Assembly: GCA_964468475.1 (NCBI GenBank)
Contig: CAYXUL010000013.1
Coordinates: 1 to 64,000 of the forward strand
Length of the DNA: 64,000 bases
Direction: 5' to 3'
Source of the DNA: JBECKX01 sp964468475
Lineage (GTDB): Bacteria > Zixibacteria > MSB-5A5 > CAIYYT01
Shown here: piece after piece, positions 1 to 7,657 of the stretch
How positions within the stretch are numbered: the first letter of the stretch is position 1
Layout: the number at the start of each line of letters is the position of its first letter
The notes under the pieces: generated by a model
Told to the model about the DNA's origin: nothing
The model's database searches: none
What the model saw: the letters and a program-made list of their open reading frames with translations, nothing else
Made by a program: the position numbers and the translations under genes

Positions 1-228
1 GAGGAGAAACTGCGTAAGAAGAACCTCGACTTGATCGTGATGAATAACCCCACCATACCGGGGGTTGAGTTCGGTAGCGACGATAATCTCGCGACCTTGA
101 TTTTTGCTGATGGCAGAGTTGAGGAGCTTGAGCAAATGCCGAAACGACAGCTTGCGGGCATCATCCTGGATCGAATCTTCGAACTAATGCAGAAGGGTTC
201 GGCGTGGCCGACGACAACGAAATCCTGA
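1..228 (+). CDS. coaBC: CoaBC C-terminus (phosphopantothenoylcysteine synthetase domain), 5' partial
   Basis: The reading frame is open from base 1 and gives 75 residues before a TGA stop. The sequence KKNLDLIVMNNP, then GVEFGSDDN followed by a short beta strand and a final helix with KRQLAGIILDRI, is the typical end of the CoaB (ligase) domain of the bifunctional flavoprotein that joins 4'-phosphopantothenate to cysteine and decarboxylates the product in coenzyme A synthesis. The N-terminal decarboxylase and most of the ligase lie outside the window. The next gene starts inside the 3' end of this one, so both are probably co-transcribed. Identity rests on a short stretch, but the conserved FGSDDN motif is characteristic. 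Confidence 0.85.
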   Translation, partial: EEKLRKKNLDLIVMNNPTIPGVEFGSDDNLATLIFADGRVEELEQMPKRQLAGIILDRIFELMQKGSAWPTTTKS

Positions 229-959
229 AAGACCTGCAACAGGCAGTGGAACAACAGCGGGAGTTGGGGATGGGCGAGATTCGTGTTTCACCTGACCTCG
301 CCAAGCTAACTTCGAAGCGACAGGCAGAGGCTCCCACACTGCAAGACGAGCAGGGCAGTCCTCGCACTGGTGAAGCAGAAAGTGCGTCACTAGCCGATTT
401 CAATAACCTCATCAAGGACTGCACTAAATGCCGACTGCACCAGGGCCGAACCAAATTCGTGTTTGGCGTTGGCAATCCGCATGCGGATGTGATGTTCGTC
501 GGCGAAGGTCCCGGTCGTGATGAGGATCTGCAGGGTGAGCCCTTTGTCGGACGTGCCGGCAAATTGCTCGACAAGATTCTCGAAGCGATTCAGTTTGATC
601 GTACCCAGGTCTATATCGCCAATGTTGTGAAGTGCCGCCCACCGGGTAACCGTGACCCGCAGCCTGACGAAATGGCGGAATGTATGCCGTACCTGCTCAA
701 GCAAATCGAAATGATCAATCCGCAGTTCATCTGTTGCCTTGGTCGCATCTCAGCCCAGGCGTTGCTGGGTGTAACCACGCCCCTCGGCAAGCTGAGAGGG
801 AGTTTTCACGAATTTCATGGGCGAAAACTAATGGTCACATACCATCCCGCCGCGCTGCTTCGTTTCCAGCAATACAAGCGTCCCACCTGGGAGGACGTGC
901 AAATGCTACGCAAAGCGTATGACGAGTGGTGCACAGTCGCAAAGCAGTCGACCTCCTGA
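204..959 (+). CDS. Family 4 uracil-DNA glycosylase (4Fe-4S)
   Basis: This 251-residue protein excises uracil from DNA in base-excision repair. The family 4 core is visible: GEGPGRDEDLQGEPFVGRAG, the water-activating and uracil-binding segment, followed by VVKCRPPGNRDP and the late HPAALLR motif. Four cysteines at about positions 73, 76, 144 and 160 match the ligands of the iron-sulfur cluster of this family. About 70 low-complexity residues precede the catalytic domain, an extension common in this family. The start is a GTG that overlaps the end of coaBC by 25 bases, with GAAGGG just upstream. An interior ATG would shorten only the poorly conserved N-terminus. Confidence 0.93.
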   Translation: MADDNEILKDLQQAVEQQRELGMGEIRVSPDLAKLTSKRQAEAPTLQDEQGSPRTGEAESASLADFNNLIKDCTKCRLHQGRTKFVFGVGNPHADVMFVGEGPGRDEDLQGEPFVGRAGKLLDKILEAIQFDRTQVYIANVVKCRPPGNRDPQPDEMAECMPYLLKQIEMINPQFICCLGRISAQALLGVTTPLGKLRGSFHEFHGRKLMVTYHPAALLRFQQYKRPTWEDVQMLRKAYDEWCTVAKQSTS

Positions 960-1041
960 TCCACAACATTTCCACATATTTCTCACAAGTACGAATTCCA
1001 TTGGCGTAAATCACGGTTGTACTGTGGATAAGTTATCCACA
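957..1041. promoter_or_regulatory. Cluster of DnaA-box-like sites upstream of dnaB
   Basis: Two perfect DnaA boxes lie head to head as TGTGGATAA-G-TTATCCACA (1023-1041). Upstream are three near-boxes in direct orientation at exactly 11-bp steps: TGATCCACA (957-965), ATTTCCACA (968-976) and TTTCTCACA (979-987), each one base away from TTATNCACA or TTWTNCACA. The first overlaps the stop of the glycosylase gene. This may be a DnaA-controlled promoter region for dnaB, or part of a replication origin. No clear AT-rich unwinding element is seen, and dnaA is not in the window. Confidence 0.6.
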
Positions 1042-1189
1042 CCCTCGATGTTGAGAAGTTGTGCGGAATGCTCTGGTTTTCTGCTGGATACCAAATGTGA
1101 TTGCGTTTATCATAAGATGCGGTGAGATTACTTGGTTAGGGAAGGCTTGTTTTACCTCGGCTCATTATCTGGCAGGATTCATTTAATCA

Positions 1190-2614
1190 ATGGTACAAAA
1201 TTTCGATACTAATACTACGGACCGTATTCCTCCGCAGGATAGACAAGCGGAAGCTTCTCTGCTAGGCGGTTTGCTGCTTGACAATGCCTATATTGCCAAC
1301 GTCTGCACCATGCTTACCGCCTCCGACTTCTACGAAAAGCGAAACCAGATTGTCTTCGAGGCAATAGTCTCACTCTACCAGGAAAATCAACCTGCTGACC
1401 TGGTGACCATTACTGACCGGCTGATCACGATGGGCAGGCTCGACGCCATTGGTGGACGCGCCTTTCTGGTAGAACTTACTGCGGACGTCTACTCCGCCGC
1501 TAATTGCGAGCGCTATGCGGAGATCATCAAAGAAAAATCGATCCTGCGGAAGTTGATGGCGATGTCGAGCCAGATATATAGCCGTGCGCAGAACATGCAG
1601 GGGGAGGTGCGCGAACTCCTCTCCTACGCCGAGAAGGAAGTTTTCGATATCGCCACTGATCGCACCGATAAAGGCTATGAAACAATCAAATCTCTGATCC
1701 CGGTCGCCTTCAGCAAGATGGAAATGCTGGAGCAGTTGCGAGGCCAGGTGACCGGCCTGGCATCAGGTTTTGAAGATCTTGACAATCTCACCGCCGGGAT
1801 GCATCCCGGTGAATTCGTCGTGGTAGCCGGCCGTCCCGGAATGGGCAAGACCGCCTTTACGCTCAGAATCCTTGAACACTGCGCCGTGGATCTTGGCAAG
1901 CCGGTAGTGATTTTCTCGCTGGAAATGTCGTCGGAGCAGATCGTGCAGCGCTTGCTCAGTTCGCGAGCGCGCGTGGGCTCGCATCGCCTCCGCACCGGTC
2001 GGCTTCGCGATCCTGAATGGACAAACCTCAATCTGGCGGCAGGGCCGTTGGCCGAGGCCCCGATCTATCTCGATGACACCGCCACCATGTCTATCTGGGA
2101 CTTGCGCACCAAGGCTCGTCTGCTTAAGAGTCAATTCGATGTTCAGTTGATAATTGTCGACTATCTGCAGTTGATGCACGCCGGTGACCGCATTGAGAAT
2201 CGCCAGCAGGAAATTTCGTTAATTTCACGTTCACTGAAAGGGCTCGCCAAGGAACTTGGAATTCCGGTGATCGCCTGCAGTCAGTTATCGCGTATGGTGG
2301 AGACCCGCGGCGGCGAGAAGCGTCCGATCCTCGCTGACCTGCGTGAGTCGGGGGCGATCGAGCAGGATGCTGATGTGGTGATGTTTGTCTACCGGCCTGC
2401 AGCTTACAAACTCTCTGCTGAAGAACGAGAGGAAATGAGGGGTACCGAGGAAGAAAACCTCGCTGAGATCATCGTTGCCAAGCAGCGCAACGGTCCCACC
2501 GGCACGATTAAGCTCACTTTCGTCAGCGAGTTTATCCGCTTCGAGAACCGCGAGAGCTTCCACCCCGCTCGCGGTGGAGCCGCGGATGATTTCCCGCCCT
2601 TCCCGGAGGAATAG
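1190..2614 (+). CDS. dnaB: Replicative DNA helicase DnaB
   Basis: The 474-residue product is the hexameric helicase that unwinds DNA at the replication fork and recruits primase. The N-terminal domain (about 15-115, starting IPPQDRQAEASLLGGLL) is the primase-interaction hairpin domain. The RecA-like ATPase domain follows, with Walker A GRPGMGKT near residue 215, Walker B LIIVDYLQLM, and the DLRESGAIEQDADVVMF signature. Length is normal and no intein is present. The ATG at 1190 gives the usual N-terminus; no good Shine-Dalgarno precedes it. The 230-bp upstream region carries DnaA-box-like sites. radA follows with only a few bases between, so the two are probably co-transcribed. Confidence 0.97.
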   Translation: MVQNFDTNTTDRIPPQDRQAEASLLGGLLLDNAYIANVCTMLTASDFYEKRNQIVFEAIVSLYQENQPADLVTITDRLITMGRLDAIGGRAFLVELTADVYSAANCERYAEIIKEKSILRKLMAMSSQIYSRAQNMQGEVRELLSYAEKEVFDIATDRTDKGYETIKSLIPVAFSKMEMLEQLRGQVTGLASGFEDLDNLTAGMHPGEFVVVAGRPGMGKTAFTLRILEHCAVDLGKPVVIFSLEMSSEQIVQRLLSSRARVGSHRLRTGRLRDPEWTNLNLAAGPLAEAPIYLDDTATMSIWDLRTKARLLKSQFDVQLIIVDYLQLMHAGDRIENRQQEISLISRSLKGLAKELGIPVIACSQLSRMVETRGGEKRPILADLRESGAIEQDADVVMFVYRPAAYKLSAEEREEMRGTEEENLAEIIVAKQRNGPTGTIKLTFVSEFIRFENRESFHPARGGAADDFPPFPEE

Positions 2615-2620
2615 GTGACC

Positions 2621-3997
2621 ATGGCAATGCGGGGAAAATCTAAAGAGAAAACAATCTATGTCTGCTCATCTTGCGGGCGCTCCTATGCTCGCTGGCTGGG
2701 GAAATGCCCTGAGTGTGATGAGTGGAACACGATCACCGAAGAGAAAATTGTCACTCGCCCCGCAGGCGGGCAAAGGCGCTCTGATCAGAGCACCGAAGCG
2801 TTTTCGCTGGCAAGCCAACCGCTCGATTCTCACCAGATTCTGGCAACCGGGATGTCGGAGTTGGACCAGCTGCTCGGCGGTGGTTTGGTGCCCGACTCAT
2901 CCATCCTGATCGGTGGCGAGCCGGGAGTCGGCAAATCGACCCTGATCCTGCAAGCGTGTGGAACGCTGGCAGAACAGGGCATCACCTCGCTTTATCTCTC
3001 CGGCGAAGAATCTGTTCAACAAATTGCGCTACGCGGGAGACGTATCGAGGTCGATTCCGATCGTGTCCAGGTTGCAGCCGCCAGAGAATTACCGCAAATC
3101 TACAGCCTCATCAACAAGGTTGCGCCGGATGTCGTCGTGATTGACTCGGTGCAAACACTGTACGACCCCGATCTCGAGTCTGCACCCGGAACAGTCAGTC
3201 AGATTCGATCCGGTTGCTCGGAGATAGTGGATTTCTGCAAACGCAGTGGCAGGATAGTGATCCTGATCGGGCACATCACCAAGGAGGGCGCCATTGCCGG
3301 CCCCAAGATTCTGGAGCACCTGGTTGACGTGGTGCTCTACTTTGAGGGGGAAAATCAAAATCTGTTTCGCATCCTGCGCGTGCGCAAGAATCGCTTTGGA
3401 CCCTCATCCGAAATAGGAATCTTCGAAATCAAAGAAGATGGTCTCCACGCAGTCGCGAACCCTTCGGAGATGTTCCTCGACGACCACGCCGATTCGGTTC
3501 CCGGCCGTGCTATCGTGACGGTCGTGGAGGGTCAGCGGCCTTTGTTGCTGGAAATCCAGGCATTGGCGGCGCAAACGAATTTCGGCTTTCCGCAACGCGT
3601 CTCGTCGGGTTATGACCTGCGTCGGTTAGCACTGATGCTGGCCATACTGGAAAAACGTGAGAAGATTCCCTTCGGACAGCGCGATGTCTTCGTCAATCTT
3701 GCCGGTGGTTTGAGGGTTGATGATCCGGCACTTGATCTGGGGTTGATAGCAGCAGTTGTTTCCTCGGTAGAAGACACGCCGATAAAGTCGGCGACGGCAA
3801 TCATGGGCGAGGTCGGTCTGTCAGGGGAGGTTCGCGCGATCAGCTATATCGAACGTCGCATCAAGGAATCCCTCAAGCTCGGATTCAACCACCTGGTATT
3901 GCCGCAGCGAAATCTGCGGGGACTTAAGCTACCCGAAGAAGTTGTTGTCACGGGGGTCAAACGAATCTCTGAACTGCCTGATGCTATCCTGATCTGA
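2621..3997 (+). CDS. radA: DNA repair protein RadA
   Basis: RadA (458 residues) is a DnaB-like helicase that promotes branch migration in recombination and repair. It shows an N-terminal zinc ribbon with Cys15, Cys18, Cys29 and Cys32, a RecA-type ATPase domain with Walker A GGEPGVGKST, the RadA-specific KNRFG motif, and a C-terminal Lon-protease-like domain. An upstream in-frame GTG (2615) is possible, but GGAGGA just before the dnaB stop is spaced about 8 bases from ATG 2621, which I prefer; ATG 2627 is a third option. The gene directly follows dnaB and ends 17 bp from the convergent lipoprotein gene. Confidence 0.96.
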   Translation: MAMRGKSKEKTIYVCSSCGRSYARWLGKCPECDEWNTITEEKIVTRPAGGQRRSDQSTEAFSLASQPLDSHQILATGMSELDQLLGGGLVPDSSILIGGEPGVGKSTLILQACGTLAEQGITSLYLSGEESVQQIALRGRRIEVDSDRVQVAAARELPQIYSLINKVAPDVVVIDSVQTLYDPDLESAPGTVSQIRSGCSEIVDFCKRSGRIVILIGHITKEGAIAGPKILEHLVDVVLYFEGENQNLFRILRVRKNRFGPSSEIGIFEIKEDGLHAVANPSEMFLDDHADSVPGRAIVTVVEGQRPLLLEIQALAAQTNFGFPQRVSSGYDLRRLALMLAILEKREKIPFGQRDVFVNLAGGLRVDDPALDLGLIAAVVSSVEDTPIKSATAIMGEVGLSGEVRAISYIERRIKESLKLGFNHLVLPQRNLRGLKLPEEVVVTGVKRISELPDAILI

Positions 3998-4014
3998 GCG
4001 ACGCGGAGCTAAGG

Positions 4015-5046
4015 CTACTCCAGCCGATATGTAATTGCCCAGGTTAAGACGCTGAACACACCTGGCGAGGAATCTCGCAGAGCATCACCCTGAAACAGCT
4101 CGACCGTAATCTGACTGTAGTGGTTTGTGGCGCCGCCGGAATTTTCCCTGATATCCCATGAGTGCAATTGATTTTCCGAGCTGCCACTTATGCTGCCTCC
4201 CATCCACTCATGCGTGAAGACTCCGGCGACTTCGTGATCCACATAGGCGTCAGAAATCGGCGGATTGCCAAAACGTGGACGGCTGTATACCGAAACCTCG
4301 AGCAGCTCGCCGGGATTCAGTCGCAGTAAGTCGCGGGTATCATCGTAGCGCGCAGCCGCATCAGGATGATCGACAAATCTTACTTCATTACGGTCAAGCG
4401 ACTGCACCACGATTGAGTCAATTGCCGGAAAACGATTCGGGGTGATTCCCGTACCATGACTCTGCCTGCCGATCGCGTAGAGCCGCCAGCCTTTGTAGAG
4501 GGCACTCACTCTGTCGGTTTGCGCCATCAGAGCTGTCGAGGTCACGCGGTATTCGACGGCTTTGGTGTAAATCGTGGAATCACTACGATTGACGATGTAG
4601 TACGTGCAACCGATGGTGTCGTGCATTTGCGCGATCTCGGCATCGGCCATGAGCCCGTTACTCAGGGTTATTTGATTGCAGTTCATTTGCTGCGTCATCT
4701 CATCGAATTGACAGGTGTCCGAAGGTCGCAAATCAATTCCACGGCCGGCTTTTGTCACTTCGATCCAATAGTCAAGCGGGTTGATCGATGTCTGCGCGTC
4801 GGAAAGTTTTCCAGCTATTTTATCTCCGTATCTGCTAGCTCTACTTGTGGTATCAAACCATATCAGCGGCAGGGCTTCCATTGCGACCTGATCCTGATTT
4901 ATGTAGTCTGATATCGCGCCAACCTTGGTCAGCTCGCGGTCGGTCACTCTCTTGTTGCTGCAGGTCGAGAGGAGCATCGCTGTCGTCAGCAACGCAATTA
5001 CAACAGGAGCGATCGTTCTGACAGAGATATGCAAATCGAATCTCAT
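4015..5046 (-). CDS. Putative lipoprotein of unknown function
   Basis: The 343-residue product begins with a basic and hydrophobic segment ending LLST-Cys29, which resembles a lipoprotein signal (a Thr before the Cys is not the commonest choice), so it is probably anchored in the outer or inner membrane. The rest is a soluble, beta-rich, Asp/Ser/Thr-rich region without a family I can name; two further cysteines in the middle (TCQF and MNCNQ) could pair, and a third lies at TIGCTYY. I chose the ATG at 5046 because GGGAAG lies 7 bases upstream; an earlier ATG at 5061 overlaps that ribosome site. It lies 60 bp downstream of uvrB on the same strand and may share its transcript. Confidence 0.7.
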   Translation of the reverse strand: MRFDLHISVRTIAPVVIALLTTAMLLSTCSNKRVTDRELTKVGAISDYINQDQVAMEALPLIWFDTTSRASRYGDKIAGKLSDAQTSINPLDYWIEVTKAGRGIDLRPSDTCQFDEMTQQMNCNQITLSNGLMADAEIAQMHDTIGCTYYIVNRSDSTIYTKAVEYRVTSTALMAQTDRVSALYKGWRLYAIGRQSHGTGITPNRFPAIDSIVVQSLDRNEVRFVDHPDAAARYDDTRDLLRLNPGELLEVSVYSRPRFGNPPISDAYVDHEVAGVFTHEWMGGSISGSSENQLHSWDIRENSGGATNHYSQITVELFQGDALRDSSPGVFSVLTWAITYRLE

Positions 5047-5106
5047 TTTACATCTTCCCATTACCGGGTTTTCGAAATTCCCACCGTTCTGACGACCGGC
5101 CGAACC

Positions 5107-7122
5107 CTAGCGTTTAATCGACTTATACCGCGATTTTTTTCGCTTGTGCTCTTCTTTCATTTGCTTGATCTGGTCCCGAATCTCGGCAGCACGCTCGAAC
5201 TCCAACTGCTCGGCTGCAGCTTCCATCTGCTGCGACAGGAAATTCACCTTCTCCTCAAGCGGTAGTTCGCCGAAGAAATCGGGCAGCACTACCGTCGGCT
5301 CCTCCACCTGCCGGCTGTCAGCAAACTGTGTGGCGGCAAGTATCTCTTCACGTGTCTTGTAGATCGTCTCCGGCTTGATGCCATGTTCTTCATTATACTG
5401 CAATTGAATCTTGCGGCGGCGATTCGTTTCCGAAATCATTTTCTTCATCGAGTCGGTGATCTTGTCGGCGTATAGAATCACCTCGCCTTCAACATTTCGC
5501 GCCGCGCGCCCCGCTGTCTGCATCAATGAGGTCTCGGAGCGCAGGAATCCCTCCTTGTCGGCGTCAAGCACTGCCACTAATGAGACCTCAGGCAGATCGA
5601 GGCCTTCGCGAAGCAGGTTGATGCCAACCAACGTATCGAATTCGTGCAGACGCAGATCGCGCAACAACTCCGTGCGATCGATGGCGTCAATTTCCGAATG
5701 CAGATAGCGCACACGAATATTCAGTCTTGAAAGATAATCACTCAGGTCTTCGGCCATCCGCTTCGTCAGGGTCGTTACCAGGACGCGCTCTTTTTTCTCG
5801 GCCCGCCCCCGAATTTCTTTGATCAGGTCGTCTATCTGTCCTTCAATGGGCCGAATCGTGATTTTGGGGTCAACGAGGCCGGTCGGGCGAATGATCTGCT
5901 CAACCACCACACCCTCGGAGTTTTCGATTTCAAGATCCGCAGGAGTCGCCGACACGTAGATCGTCTGCGGGATCAGCTTGACAAACTCATTGTAGATCAG
6001 CGGTCGGTTATCGAGCGCTGAGGGAAGCCGGAAGCCATGCTCAACCAGAATCTCCTTGCGCGAACGATCGCCGGCGTACATTCCCTTGATCTGCGGGATC
6101 GTCTGGTGCGACTCATCCACGATTAGCAGGAAATCATCCGGAAAGAAGTCGATCAAGGTATATGGGCGTTCTCCGGGAGCGCGGTTGGAGAAGTAGCGCG
6201 AGTAATTCTCGATTCCGGCGCAAAAGCCAATCTCGCGCAGCATCTCCAAATCATAGAGGGTTCGTGATTCCAGCCGCTGCGCCTCCAGGAGCTTATCCTC
6301 AGCGCGCAAAAACTGCAGCCGTTCTCGTAACTCGTCCTCGATACCAAAGAGCGCCTTGCGAATAGTTTCCTGCGAACTTACGAAGTGTCGTGCCGGATAA
6401 ACAGCGATACGCTCCAGTTCCTGCTTGATTTCCCCCGAAACCGGGTCGAAAGCGCGGATCCGCTCGATCTGATCCCCGAACATCTCAATGCGGACGCCGT
6501 TGATCTCGTACGCTGGAAACAGCTCAATCACATCACCGCGCACCCGGAAATTGCCGCGAGAGAAATCGATGTCATTGCGATTGTACTGGATGTCGATCAG
6601 CTTGCGCAGGATGGTATCGCGCTCGATCTGAGCGTCCTTTTCGAGGAAGAGCAGCAGATTCTTGTACTCCGACGGCGAACCAATACCGTAGATGCAGGAA
6701 ACGGATGCCACTACGACTACATCGTTGCGCTCCAGCAGCGAACTCGTCGCACGCAGCCGCAGGCGGTCAATGTTCTCGTTGACCGATGTATCTTTCTCGA
6801 TGTAAGTATCGGTGGCGGCCACGTAGGCCTCCGGCTGATAGTAGTCATAGTAGCTGATAAAGAATTCTACCGCGTTGTCCGGGAAATAACCCTTGAATTC
6901 ACCGTAGAGCTGCGCTGCCAGTGTCTTGTTATGGGAAATAATCAGCGTCGGTTTGTTGACCGCGGCGATGACATTTGCCATCGTAAACGTCTTGCCGGAG
7001 CCGGTCACCCCGAGAAGGGTTTGATACCTGTCACCCGCCTTGATGCCGGCGGTTAACCTGGCGATTGCCTCCGGCTGATCGCCGCGCGGATTGTACTTTG
7101 ATACCAGTTTGAACTGCGTCAT
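5107..7122 (-). CDS. uvrB: Excinuclease ABC subunit B (UvrB)
   Basis: UvrB (671 residues, normal length) verifies damage delivered by UvrA and positions UvrC for incision in nucleotide-excision repair. The protein starts FKLVSKYNPRGDQPEAI and shows Walker A GVTGSGKT, the YYDYYQPEAYV beta-hairpin, DESHQTIPQ, the helicase motifs ending QTAGRAARN, and a C-terminal UVR motif (EAAAEQLEFERAAEIRDQI) that binds UvrC. The conserved N-terminus fixes the start at 7122. No Shine-Dalgarno is visible there; instead a promoter-like -10 element lies 5 bases upstream (see promoter entry). rplU is divergent. Confidence 0.98.
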   Translation of the reverse strand: MTQFKLVSKYNPRGDQPEAIARLTAGIKAGDRYQTLLGVTGSGKTFTMANVIAAVNKPTLIISHNKTLAAQLYGEFKGYFPDNAVEFFISYYDYYQPEAYVAATDTYIEKDTSVNENIDRLRLRATSSLLERNDVVVVASVSCIYGIGSPSEYKNLLLFLEKDAQIERDTILRKLIDIQYNRNDIDFSRGNFRVRGDVIELFPAYEINGVRIEMFGDQIERIRAFDPVSGEIKQELERIAVYPARHFVSSQETIRKALFGIEDELRERLQFLRAEDKLLEAQRLESRTLYDLEMLREIGFCAGIENYSRYFSNRAPGERPYTLIDFFPDDFLLIVDESHQTIPQIKGMYAGDRSRKEILVEHGFRLPSALDNRPLIYNEFVKLIPQTIYVSATPADLEIENSEGVVVEQIIRPTGLVDPKITIRPIEGQIDDLIKEIRGRAEKKERVLVTTLTKRMAEDLSDYLSRLNIRVRYLHSEIDAIDRTELLRDLRLHEFDTLVGINLLREGLDLPEVSLVAVLDADKEGFLRSETSLMQTAGRAARNVEGEVILYADKITDSMKKMISETNRRRKIQLQYNEEHGIKPETIYKTREEILAATQFADSRQVEEPTVVLPDFFGELPLEEKVNFLSQQMEAAAEQLEFERAAEIRDQIKQMKEEHKRKKSRYKSIKR

Positions 7123-7127
7123 GTTAC

Positions 7128-7156
7128 ATGAAACGAATTCGGACTGTGAACGTCAA
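7128..7156 (-). promoter_or_regulatory. Putative uvrB promoter abutting the start codon
   Basis: On the minus strand, TTGACG (7156-7151), a 17-base spacer and TTTCAT (7133-7128) form a moderate sigma70-type promoter. Its expected start point falls within or just before the uvrB ATG at 7122, which lacks a ribosome-binding site, suggesting a leaderless transcript. Confidence 0.4.
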
Positions 7157-7257
7157 TAACTTGTACGAATGTTTTTAGGAACTTTGTCGAGGTGCCTCGA
7201 TAAAATCAACAGGGACAGGCATAAGATACGGCAGAATTAACAGAGATCAGAATCTGC

Positions 7258-7285
7258 TTGACAAAAGCTGTCTTCAGGCTATCAT
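7258..7285 (+). promoter_or_regulatory. Promoter of the rplU-bamA-lpxD operon
   Basis: TTGACA (7258-7263), a 16-base spacer and TATCAT (7280-7285) form a good sigma70-type promoter about 45 bases upstream of rplU. The resulting leader of roughly 38 bases contains the GGAAGGAG ribosome site. Confidence 0.6.
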
Positions 7286-7329
7286 AACTGACTATTTTGT
7301 GAGTTGTATTGGAAGGAGAAAACAAGTCA

Positions 7330-7644
7330 ATGTATGCAATCATTGAGGCTGGCGGCCTCCAATACCGGGTAGCTGAAGGCGACGTAATTCGCGTGCCTAT
7401 GCACATCGCGAAGGCGGGCGAGACCCAGGAATTCGATCAGGTATTGCTGATTGTCGATGGCGAGGATACCCAGGTTGGCGCACCTACTGTTGAGGGCGCG
7501 CGAGTGGAGGCCGAAGTCATCGAGCAGGGCCGCGACGATAAGGTGTTGGTGTTCAAGAAGAAGCGCCGCACCAAGTATCGCCGCATGCGCGGTCATCGTC
7601 AGGACTTTACTGATCTCAAAATCGGTAAAATCTACGTCAGCTAA
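7330..7644 (+). CDS. rplU: 50S ribosomal protein L21
   Basis: L21 (104 residues) binds 23S rRNA in the large subunit. The N-terminus MYAIIEAGGLQYRV and the C-terminal KKKRRTKYRRMRGHRQDFT, which carries the L21 signature, are clear. ATG 7330 is chosen because GGAAGGAG sits 9 bases upstream and because the family starts M(Y/F)A(V/I)I; an in-frame upstream ATG would add seven residues covering the ribosome site. The usual partner rpmA (L27) does not follow; bamA starts 13 bases after the stop, so ribosomal and outer-membrane genes share a transcript here. Confidence 0.97.
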   Translation: MYAIIEAGGLQYRVAEGDVIRVPMHIAKAGETQEFDQVLLIVDGEDTQVGAPTVEGARVEAEVIEQGRDDKVLVFKKKRRTKYRRMRGHRQDFTDLKIGKIYVS

Positions 7645-7657
7645 GCGACAGAAACGC

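Noticed and set aside
6385..7056. Long plus-strand open frame opposite uvrB
   Set aside because: Shadow of the uvrB coding strand; no ribosome site, no family features.
7451..7657. N-terminal extension of BamA within rplU
   Set aside because: It reads over rplU in another frame, and a clear signal peptide starts at ATG 7658.
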